From: Solirubrobacteraceae bacterium
GTDB lineage: Bacteria; Actinomycetota; Thermoleophilia; Solirubrobacterales; Solirubrobacteraceae
DNA: 5,088 nucleotides
NCBI GenBank assembly: GCA_016462245.1
Contig: JAEMTR010000073.1
Location: 1 to 5,088 of the forward strand
Reading direction: 5' to 3'
The notes under the pieces: model-generated
Seen by the model: only the letters and a program-made list of their open reading frames with translations
Told to the model about the DNA's origin: nothing
Databases searched by the model: none
Shown here: positions 1-4,385 of the stretch, piece after piece
Layout: the number at the start of each line of letters is the position of its first letter
How positions within the stretch are numbered: position 1 is the first letter of the stretch
Translations under genes and position numbers: made by a program

Positions 1-60
1 CACCTAACCGGTGCTCAGCGGCGCATCGCGAGCGACACAGATTTCACTCAACAGGCGGCG

Positions 61-85
61 AAAACGCCCTAGCTGATTGCGTTTT
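61..85 (-). terminator. possible weak terminator or processing hairpin after tRNA-Thr
   Basis: AAAACGC (61-67) and GCGTTTT (79-85) are perfect 7-base inverted repeats separated by 11 bases, starting 7 bases past the tRNA 3' end. On the minus strand the right arm ends in TTTT, as in a short factor-independent terminator. The stem is weak and GC-poor for this genome. A competing 4-bp hairpin (57-60 with 65-68, AAAA loop) overlaps it. Low confidence. Confidence 0.25.
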
Positions 86-91
86 GCCCGA

Positions 92-165
92 AGCCGGAGA
101 GGGGATTCGAACCCCTGACCCCCTGTTTACAAGACAGGTGCTCTGACCAGCTGAGCTACTCCGGC
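92..165 (-). tRNA. tRNA-Thr, anticodon TGT
   Basis: A complete cloverleaf folds on the minus strand. The acceptor stem GCCGGAG pairs with CTCCGGC (7 bp, discriminator T at 92). The D arm begins GCTC and closes GAGC. The anticodon stem CCTGT/ACAGG encloses the loop CTTGTAA, which gives anticodon TGT (bases 131-129), reading ACA threonine codons. The variable region is GGGTC, and the T arm is AGGGG-TTCGAAT-CCCCT. The 3' CCA is not encoded, so it would be added after transcription. The gene lies 20 bp downstream of the stop of a small membrane-protein gene on the same strand. It may be cut from a shared transcript or use the TAGACT element at 176-181. Confidence 0.97.
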
Positions 166-175
166 GCGGATCGCC

Positions 176-181
176 AGTCTA
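176..181 (-). promoter_or_regulatory. candidate -10 element of tRNA-Thr
   Basis: The minus strand reads TAGACT here (GTAGACT with one more base), 10 nt before the tRNA 5' end. It matches the actinobacterial TANNNT -10 pattern and differs by one base from the TAGGCT elements elsewhere in the window. Transcription would begin about 3-4 nt ahead of the mature tRNA. No convincing -35 is visible, and the site overlaps nothing but the 20-bp gap. Confidence 0.35.
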
Positions 182-185
182 CGCG

Positions 186-365
186 TCAGTCGCGTTCGAC
201 CGGCGGCATCACTGCGCCGATGATCCAGAACAGCGGGATGAAGATGCCGATGATGAACATGATCCAGTGGCCCTTGCGCAGGCTTGTAACGCCGAGCACC
301 ACAAGCAGGACGAAGTAGATGACTGCGAGAAGGCCCCAAACTGGGCCGCTGACGGCGAGGATCAT
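186..365 (-). CDS. small two-helix membrane protein, 59 aa
   Basis: This short ORF encodes a 59-residue, very hydrophobic protein. Residues about 5-27 form one predicted transmembrane helix. A short polar turn (LRKGHW, residues 29-34) follows, then a second helix at about 35-54, and a charged tail ending in ERD. The layout suggests a hairpin in the cytoplasmic membrane with the basic turn probably inside. The ATG at 365 is preceded by GGAGAG (372-377) at 6 nt, and the only nearby alternative ATG runs into a stop after three codons, so the start is firm. A GTAGGCT -10-like element lies 36 nt upstream. It sits between a hypothetical membrane-protein gene and tRNA-Thr on the same strand. I recognise the general look from actinobacterial small membrane proteins but know no function. 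Confidence 0.8.
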   Translation of the reverse strand: MILAVSGPVWGLLAVIYFVLLVVLGVTSLRKGHWIMFIIGIFIPLFWIIGAVMPPVERD

Positions 366-371
366 TACTAG

Positions 372-377
372 CTCTCC
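372..377 (-). promoter_or_regulatory. ribosome binding site of the 59-aa membrane protein
   Basis: GGAGAG on the minus strand, 6 nt before the ATG at 365. It fixes the start of a gene that is too short for many gene finders. Confidence 0.7.
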
Positions 378-400
378 ATTCGTTAGTTACTAAGCGACGA

Positions 401-406
401 AGCCTA
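401..406 (-). promoter_or_regulatory. candidate -10 element (TAGGCT) of the small membrane protein
   Basis: The minus strand reads GTAGGCT, with TAGGCT at 406-401; its TAG is also the stop codon of the upstream gene. Start of transcription would fall near 394, giving a leader of about 28 nt that contains the GGAGAG ribosome site. The same heptamer precedes the sigma-factor gene and the rhomboid gene. No clear -35 is seen. It could be chance, because the TAG is forced by the stop codon. Confidence 0.35.
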
Positions 407-862
407 CTCGGCATACGGGCGGTTCAGCGCGCGCTCGGCCTCGCCGAGCACGAAACCGAACAAGAGATGGCGCCAAGTCGCCTGCGCGAACGCTGCGCCA
501 CTTCCGCTGAGCTTCGGAAGTTCGTCACGCGCTGGGTGGAAGCGTTCGCTTAGGCCGACCGCCGGCCAAGAGGCGAGGTGCTCTGCCATCCCGGCGGCTG
601 GTCCCTTGAGAGCCGCAGGCAGCGGAACGTGGGGCGCAACGTTGGCATAGACGGCGCCAAAGAGGGCGCCATTTGCCAGATGCATCACGGCGCCGATCGG
701 CCGCCAGGCTGGCCCTCGCGTTACGGCCTTGCCGAGCAGCTCGGTGTCGTCGTAGGGAACGCCGAAGATTCGCATGTCAATTGGCTGCTGAAGCGCCCAA
801 ATACCGGTGGCAATCGCTCCAGCCAGTGCGCCGCGTAAAGTTCGGTTTAGGTCAATTCGCAT
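404..862 (-). CDS. conserved-looking hypothetical membrane protein, 152 aa
   Basis: The protein has four hydrophobic, Gly/Ala-rich stretches at about residues 9-25, 55-76, 82-105 and 123-141, the last holding WRHLLFGFVLGEAERAL. The middle segments contain HLANGALFGAVYA and a conserved-looking His/Glu pair (EHLASWP). It is probably an integral membrane protein. I do not recognise a named function. The reading frame is open further upstream to an ATG at 958, but that would overlap the divergent PlsC-GpsA gene by 66 bp and add 32 residues of poor membrane-protein quality. I therefore prefer the ATG at 862 (MRIDLNRT). The minus strand reads TACCTT, then 7 nt, then this ATG, which fits a leaderless mRNA; a weak AGGG is the only ribosome-site-like sequence. 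It is first in a probable minus-strand cluster with the 59-aa protein. Confidence 0.72.
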   Translation of the reverse strand: MRIDLNRTLRGALAGAIATGIWALQQPIDMRIFGVPYDDTELLGKAVTRGPAWRPIGAVMHLANGALFGAVYANVAPHVPLPAALKGPAAGMAEHLASWPAVGLSERFHPARDELPKLSGSGAAFAQATWRHLLFGFVLGEAERALNRPYAE

Positions 863-869
863 TGCCCTG

Positions 870-875
870 AAGGTA
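870..875 (-). promoter_or_regulatory. candidate -10 element (TACCTT), leaderless spacing
   Basis: TACCTT on the minus strand matches TANNNT and ends 7 nt before the ATG at 862. That is the same spacing seen for TAGGCT ahead of the sigma-factor gene, and it would place the first transcribed base at or next to the start codon. An alternative pair, TTACCA (912-907) with TACACC (889-884) and a 17-nt spacer, is also possible. No single choice is compelling. Confidence 0.25.
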
Positions 876-880
876 CAAAA

Positions 881-887
881 GGTGGTG
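881..887 (+). promoter_or_regulatory. ribosome binding site supporting the start at 893
   Basis: GGTGGTG matches the anti-Shine-Dalgarno complement GGAGGTG at six of seven bases and lies 5 nt before ATG 893. The alternative ATG at 920 has only GAAGG placed one base ahead of it, too close to work well, so 893 is preferred. Confidence 0.5.
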
Positions 888-892
888 TAACC

Positions 893-2578
893 ATGTGCGC
901 CGGGATTGGTAACGAAGGTATGGAACGGGAGAAGCTGCTTGAAAAGGCTGGCGGCCACGGCGTCAATCGCGTCGTATTTCGCGTCGTGCGCTTCTTCTTC
1001 CTACCGTTCTTCCGCAGCTACTTCCGCCTCAGCACGCTCGGCCGCGAACACGTGCCAAAGAGCGGCGCCACGATCTACGCCTCCAACCACCGCTCGTTCC
1101 TTGATCCGTTCGTAATCAGCGCGCTTGGCCGCAGGCCGCTCTACTTCGTCGCCAAGCGTGAGCTGTTCGAGAAGAACCGCCTCCAGACTTGGTTCCTCAA
1201 TAGCCTCGGCGCCTTCCCAATCGATCGCGGCCACGGCGATAACGACTCGATGGAAACCGCGCTGCGGATCCTCGCCCGCGGCGACGGCGTGATGATCTTC
1301 GTTGAAGGAACGCGCGTGCGGCCCGGCCCGCTCGGCCATCCGCGCAGCGGCGTTGGTCGCCTGGCACTGCAGAGTGGGGCGCCGGTCGTTCCCGTCGCCG
1401 TGATTGGAACTGAGAACGTCCGCCGCGGCTGGAAGATCTACCCGCGCAAGGTGACCGTCCGCGCCGGCGCGCCGCTTACCTTCCCGCAGGTCGAAGACCC
1501 TTCACACGAGCTCGCCAAGTCGGTCGCTGAGCGCGTCTGGCCCTGCGTGGAGATGCAGTGGGAGTGGCTTGGTGGGGCTGTGCCGCTGCGGCGCGTGGCA
1601 ATAGTTGGCGCTGGCGGCTGGGGGACGAGCCTTGCTGTTGCGTTGGCGCGAGCCGGCGTGGCGGTTGAACTTGGAGCGCGCAGCGCTGAGCAGGCGAGCG
1701 AGATTGCCGCAGCCCGCGTCAACGAGCGCTACCTGCCGGGCGTGGCGCTGGACGGTGCGATCAGCGTGACCGAAGCAGCGAAGATCGATCTTCAGCACGC
1801 TGACGCCGTCGTGCTAGCGGTGCCGACCGGTGATCTTCCGGCCGTGATCGGTGAGATGGCGCCAAGGCTCGGTGCCACCACCGGCGTCGTCGTCACCTCA
1901 AAAGGGCTCGTGCCTCCGTCGGGCGAACTGCCCACCGCTTACTGCGCAGCGCGGATCGGCGAGCGCCCAATTGCCTGCCTCGGCGGCCCCGGCCACGCCG
2001 CTGATGCGCTCGAGCACGGAGCATCACTTGTCGTCGCCGGCGACGATAAGAACTTCCTCGCCCAGCTTCGCCGCGCCTTCGCTGACGCCAACTTTGACGT
2101 GACTCTGACCGCTGACGTAACCGGAGTGGAACTGGCCGGCGTAGCGACCAATGCCGCCGTGCTGGCGGCATCGACCGCCAGCGTTGCCGGGCCGAACGCC
2201 GCAGGAGCCGCCGCCGGCAAGGTCTTCTCCGAGGTTGCCAGCTACGCCGAACAGCTCGGCAGTAAGCCCGAAAGTTGGACAGGGCTGGCCGGGGTGGGCG
2301 ACCTAGTCGCGTCGGTCGTTGCCGCCGGCGGCCGCAACCGCCGCGCCGGCGAGATGCTCGCCGCTGGCGTTTCCGCACAGGAGATCCGGCCCGAGATCGG
2401 CCAAGTCGCTGAGGCGCTTGATTCGTTGCCGCTGCTGGTCGAGGCGCTCGATCGCGCTCACGTGCGGGCGCCGGCGATCAACGCGCTCGCCGAGGTAGTC
2501 GCCGGCCAGAGCGACGCAGCAAGCTTTGCCGAGTCGATCATCGAACCGCGCCGAGTCGTCGGCGCGCGCGTCGTTTAA
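893..2578 (+). CDS. plsC-gpsA: fused PlsC acyltransferase - GpsA-type glycerol-3-phosphate dehydrogenase, 561 aa
   Basis: One uninterrupted frame joins two phospholipid-precursor enzymes. Residues about 35-228 are a PlsC (1-acylglycerol-3-phosphate acyltransferase) domain: NHRSFLD with the HX4D pair H66/D71, GAFPIDR (106-112), FVEGTR (136-141) and VVPVAV (165-170), after a basic, aromatic N-terminal membrane-contact helix. Residues about 233-552 are GpsA-like: Rossmann motif GAGGWGT (239-245), VTSKGL with K337, GGPGHA (364-369), GVELAG (411-416), GVGDL with D470, and RNRR (481-484). PlsC would acylate lysophosphatidate at the membrane, and GpsA would reduce dihydroxyacetone phosphate to glycerol-3-phosphate. 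The linker is minimal, running from WEWLGG straight into the Rossmann strand. The lysine expected in the family motif before Asn (AxKN) is threonine here (T419-N420), so dehydrogenase activity is uncertain. The start could also be ATG 920 (552 aa). Confidence 0.9.
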   Translation: MCAGIGNEGMEREKLLEKAGGHGVNRVVFRVVRFFFLPFFRSYFRLSTLGREHVPKSGATIYASNHRSFLDPFVISALGRRPLYFVAKRELFEKNRLQTWFLNSLGAFPIDRGHGDNDSMETALRILARGDGVMIFVEGTRVRPGPLGHPRSGVGRLALQSGAPVVPVAVIGTENVRRGWKIYPRKVTVRAGAPLTFPQVEDPSHELAKSVAERVWPCVEMQWEWLGGAVPLRRVAIVGAGGWGTSLAVALARAGVAVELGARSAEQASEIAAARVNERYLPGVALDGAISVTEAAKIDLQHADAVVLAVPTGDLPAVIGEMAPRLGATTGVVVTSKGLVPPSGELPTAYCAARIGERPIACLGGPGHAADALEHGASLVVAGDDKNFLAQLRRAFADANFDVTLTADVTGVELAGVATNAAVLAASTASVAGPNAAGAAAGKVFSEVASYAEQLGSKPESWTGLAGVGDLVASVVAAGGRNRRAGEMLAAGVSAQEIRPEIGQVAEALDSLPLLVEALDRAHVRAPAINALAEVVAGQSDAASFAESIIEPRRVVGARVV

Positions 2579-2588
2579 GGCGCGCGGG

Positions 2589-2594
2589 TAGGCT
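2589..2594 (+). promoter_or_regulatory. candidate -10 element (TAGGCT), leaderless spacing, sigma-factor gene
   Basis: GGTAGGCT sits in the 23-bp gap after the PlsC-GpsA stop. The hexamer ends 7 nt before the GTG at 2602, so transcription would begin at or beside the start codon, giving a leaderless mRNA, a common arrangement in actinobacteria. The -35 region is GCGCGC-rich with no recognisable hexamer. The gene could alternatively be read through from the gene upstream, with GGGTAGG acting as a poor ribosome site. Confidence 0.45.
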
Positions 2595-2601
2595 CTGATG
2601 C

Positions 2602-3126
2602 GTGGAAAAGGAGGAGCTAGACCGCCGCTTCAGCGACTGCTATCGCGATCATCTTCGCGACGTCTACTCCTACTCGTATTACCGCGTTGGCAACCATCAC
2701 GACGCCGAGGATCTAACCGAGCAAACCTTCCTTCAGGCCTACCGCCACTTCGAGAAGGCGCTGGCGGAATCGGACGGGCGGCCGCTGCGTCCGTGGCTAA
2801 TTCGTATCGCCCACAACCTCGCCGCCAACCTCTACCGCGACCGCTCGCGCAAACCGCAGACGAACATCGACGCGATTGCAGAACCGGGCGCGCTGCACAC
2901 GACCGAGCAACTAGTCGAGGGGCGCGACGAGCTGAGGCGAATTCTCGACTCCGTTCAGGAGCTGCCGGACGACCGCCGCGAAGCGCTGATCATGCGCTTT
3001 GCGCTGGGAATGAGCAACAAGGAGATCGGCCGCGCGCTCGGTCGCAGCGAGGGTGCAACAAAGGTGCTGCTGCACCGCGCGATCAAGCAGCTCGAAACTC
3101 TCATCGGCGAACCGCAGGAGGCCTGA
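2602..3126 (+). CDS. ECF-type RNA polymerase sigma factor (sigma-70 family), 174 aa
   Basis: The length and two-domain layout are those of an extracytoplasmic-function sigma factor. The sigma-2 region spans about residues 10-82, with AEDLTEQTFLQAY (35-47) contacting core polymerase and RPWLIRIAHNLAANLYRD (63-80) covering the -10 recognition helix. A linker follows, then sigma-4 at about 112-166, including LPDDRREALIMRF and the helix-turn-helix MSNKEIGRALGRSEGATKVLL, which would read the -35. There is no C-terminal extension. The GTG start is forced: an in-frame TGA lies two codons upstream and no other start codon follows nearby. An AAGGAGG falls inside codons 2-4 and is simply coding. The small membrane-protein gene 4 bp downstream is probably co-transcribed and may control it. 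The target regulon cannot be told from this sequence. Confidence 0.95.
   Translation: MEKEELDRRFSDCYRDHLRDVYSYSYYRVGNHHDAEDLTEQTFLQAYRHFEKALAESDGRPLRPWLIRIAHNLAANLYRDRSRKPQTNIDAIAEPGALHTTEQLVEGRDELRRILDSVQELPDDRREALIMRFALGMSNKEIGRALGRSEGATKVLLHRAIKQLETLIGEPQEA
3116..3121 (+). promoter_or_regulatory. ribosome binding site deciding the start at 3131
   Basis: AGGAGG lies within the last codons of the sigma-factor gene, 9 nt before ATG 3131. It supports that start over the in-frame ATG at 3053, which would overlap the sigma gene by 74 bp and add a Cys/Ser/Arg-rich shadow sequence. Confidence 0.75.
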
Positions 3127-3130
3127 GCAG

Positions 3131-3484
3131 ATGAGCAGTCAGCCAAACCGGGTAGACCTTGAAGCGCTGCTGGCGCAGGCGCTGGCGCCGGTAGATCCTC
3201 CCGAGCACTTGATGAGCGAGCTTGAGGATCGACTGAACCGAATCTCGGGGATTGCCGCCGATGAACTTGACGCATGGGAGGCCGGCGCCTTTCATGACCC
3301 CCGCACTTGGGTGCGGCCAGCCGCAGCGCTTGCTGTTGGCACTGCCGCGGCCGGTGCGGCAGCGGTGCTCGGCGTGCGGCGCCAGCGCAGCCGCCAGCAG
3401 GCAGCAGCAACCGGGCCTGTCGTCTTCGCCCGCAAGGCGATTGACACGATCGGCAACGAAGTAACGCGGCGCCTAGGCAGCTAG
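3131..3484 (+). CDS. single-pass membrane protein, candidate anti-sigma or sigma regulator, 117 aa
   Basis: The protein has a soluble acidic N-terminal part (residues 1-58, including the helix-prone ALLAQALAPVDPPEHLMSEL). One Ala/Gly-rich transmembrane helix follows at about 61-81, then an Arg-rich stop-transfer segment (RRQRSR, 83-88) and a C-terminal tail to 117. The positive charges after the helix predict the tail in the cytoplasm. There is no HxxxCxxC zinc anti-sigma motif and no cysteine at all, so it is not a ZAS-type anti-sigma factor. The 4-bp spacing after the ECF sigma gene, with a strong AGGAGG, implies translational coupling and a shared job. Sequestering or tethering the sigma factor at the membrane is an inference from position, not from a domain. 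It could instead be an unrelated membrane protein. Confidence 0.8.
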   Translation: MSSQPNRVDLEALLAQALAPVDPPEHLMSELEDRLNRISGIAADELDAWEAGAFHDPRTWVRPAAALAVGTAAAGAAAVLGVRRQRSRQQAAATGPVVFARKAIDTIGNEVTRRLGS

Positions 3485-3501
3485 CCTCAACCCGTAGGCT
3501 A
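3482..3501 (+). repeat. inverted repeat TAGCCT / AGGCTA across the stop codon
   Basis: TAGCCT (3482-3487, beginning with the stop codon) and AGGCTA (3496-3501) form a perfect 6-bp stem with an 8-nt loop. No T-tract follows, so it is a poor factor-independent terminator. Its right arm overlaps the TAGGCT -10-like element at 3495-3500, so hairpin and promoter readings compete. Confidence 0.3.
3495..3500 (+). promoter_or_regulatory. candidate -10 element (TAGGCT) of the rhomboid gene
   Basis: CGTAGGCT lies 11 bp after the stop of the preceding gene. Transcription would start near 3507-3508 and give a leader of about 38 nt before the ATT proposed as start. The following AT-rich stretch (AAGTAGCTAATTAC) is unusual for this genome. 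No -35 at 16-18 bp is evident; a perfect TTGACA at 3441-3446 is too far upstream. Confidence 0.4.
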
Positions 3502-3545
3502 AGTAGCTAATTACTGTCGCCCGGCGCGACCAACGGACGATCGCG

Positions 3546-4385
3546 ATTACTTCCACCACAACCACCTGCTATCGCCATTCCTCGCGTGAGACCGCGGTCT
3601 CGTGCTCGGGCTGCGGCAAGCCGATCTGTACCGACTGCATGACGCCAAGCCCGGTCGGGATGCGCTGCCCCGACTGCGCCACGCAGAGCGGCAAGGCGGT
3701 GCGGCTGCCGGTGCTTAGCGGCCAGTCGGATAAGCCGGTTGTAACACTCACTCTGATCAGCCTCTGTCTGCTCGGTTACCTGCTCTCCGGCGGTTTTCCA
3801 TTCGGCACAGGGCAGAACCAGCTCTTTTACGAGGGCGCGCTGGCGGCAGCCCCAATCGGCGCCGGCGGGCAGTACTGGCGGCTCGTAACCTCCGGCTTCC
3901 TCCACGCCGGGCTGATGCACCTCGCCTTCAACATGATTCTGCTCTGGTTCATCGGCTCGCAGATGGAACCGCAGCTCGGCCGCGCCCGCTTCCTCACGCT
4001 ATACGTCGTCTCACTGCTAGGCGGCTCGTTCGGCGCGCTGCTGCTCTCCCCGGACGCATTAACGGTCGGCGCATCGGGCGCGATCTTCGGCCTGATGGGC
4101 GCCGCCTCGGCGATTATTTACGCCCGCGGCGGCAACCCACTGCAGAGCGGGATCGGGATGCTGCTGGTCTTCAACCTCGTCTTCAGCTTCGTGCTTTCAA
4201 ACGTTTCGATCGGCGGCCACCTCGGCGGCCTCGCTGCCGGGGCGCTTGCCGGCGGAGCGTTTGTGATGGCTGAGAAGCGCGGCCAGCCATTGTTCGGCTG
4301 GGCCGCGTGCGCGGGAATTGCCGTCGTGGCAGTTGTTGGGTCGCTGGTCTTGGCTGCGGCGTCCACGCCGAGCTTTATCGGCTAG
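3546..4385 (+). CDS. rhomboid intramembrane serine protease with N-terminal zinc-binding module, about 279 aa
   Basis: The frame is open from 3507, but it contains no ATG, GTG or TTG before M at 3639. Starting at 3639 would cut through the zinc module. I place the start at ATT 3546 (a TSTTTT-type N-terminus ahead of CYRH), 8 nt after a weak GGA. Numbering from there, C8/H11, C20/C23, C28/C31 and C41/C44 form a two-zinc B-box-like module common at the front of bacterial rhomboids. A membrane domain follows from about residue 64: WR (111-112), HLAFN with H125 and N129, the catalytic serine in GASGAIFG (S177), and the catalytic histidine in GGHLGG (H225). All rhomboid active-site signatures are intact, so it should cleave transmembrane helices within the membrane. 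A final hydrophobic helix covers about 251-271. The substrate is unknown. Its stop overlaps that of the convergent gene. Confidence 0.92.
   Translation: MTSTTTTCYRHSSRETAVSCSGCGKPICTDCMTPSPVGMRCPDCATQSGKAVRLPVLSGQSDKPVVTLTLISLCLLGYLLSGGFPFGTGQNQLFYEGALAAAPIGAGGQYWRLVTSGFLHAGLMHLAFNMILLWFIGSQMEPQLGRARFLTLYVVSLLGGSFGALLLSPDALTVGASGAIFGLMGAASAIIYARGGNPLQSGIGMLLVFNLVFSFVLSNVSIGGHLGGLAAGALAGGAFVMAEKRGQPLFGWAACAGIAVVAVVGSLVLAAASTPSFIG

Noticed and set aside
1..72. Plus-strand frame open from the left edge to TAG at 70-72 (23 codons), as the possible 3' end of a gene.
   Set aside because: An open run this short is expected by chance about one time in three, the residues resemble no family I know, and GC at third positions is lower than in the real genes. 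It remains possible but cannot be supported from here. I see no other feature in 1-60.
127..414. Minus-strand 95-aa ORF.
   Set aside because: It runs through the tRNA and overlaps the convincing 59-aa membrane protein in another frame; it is Arg/Pro-rich, as typical of shadow frames in GC-rich DNA.
578..838. Plus-strand ORFs of 86 and 65 aa opposite the hypothetical membrane protein.
   Set aside because: Antisense shadows with no ribosome site and no recognisable domain; the minus-strand protein has regular hydrophobic segments and a sensible start.
1893..2378. Minus-strand 161-aa ORF.
   Set aside because: Arginine-rich shadow of the GpsA domain, which has intact family motifs in the sense frame.
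2605..2611. AAGGAGG as a ribosome site for a start after the sigma gene GTG.
   Set aside because: No ATG, GTG or TTG in frame follows within working distance, and the bases encode Lys-Glu-Glu of the sigma factor N-terminus.
2598..3134. Plus-strand 178-aa ORF with an ATG at 2598.
   Set aside because: It overlaps the ECF sigma gene in another frame. Its product is Arg/Ser/Pro-rich without domains, whereas the sigma frame has complete sigma-2 and sigma-4 regions.
3441..3446. Perfect TTGACA -35 hexamer.
   Set aside because: It lies in coding sequence (Ile-Asp-Thr codons), and at 15-19 bp downstream there is only TAACGC-like sequence. It is too far from TAGGCT at 3495 to pair with it.
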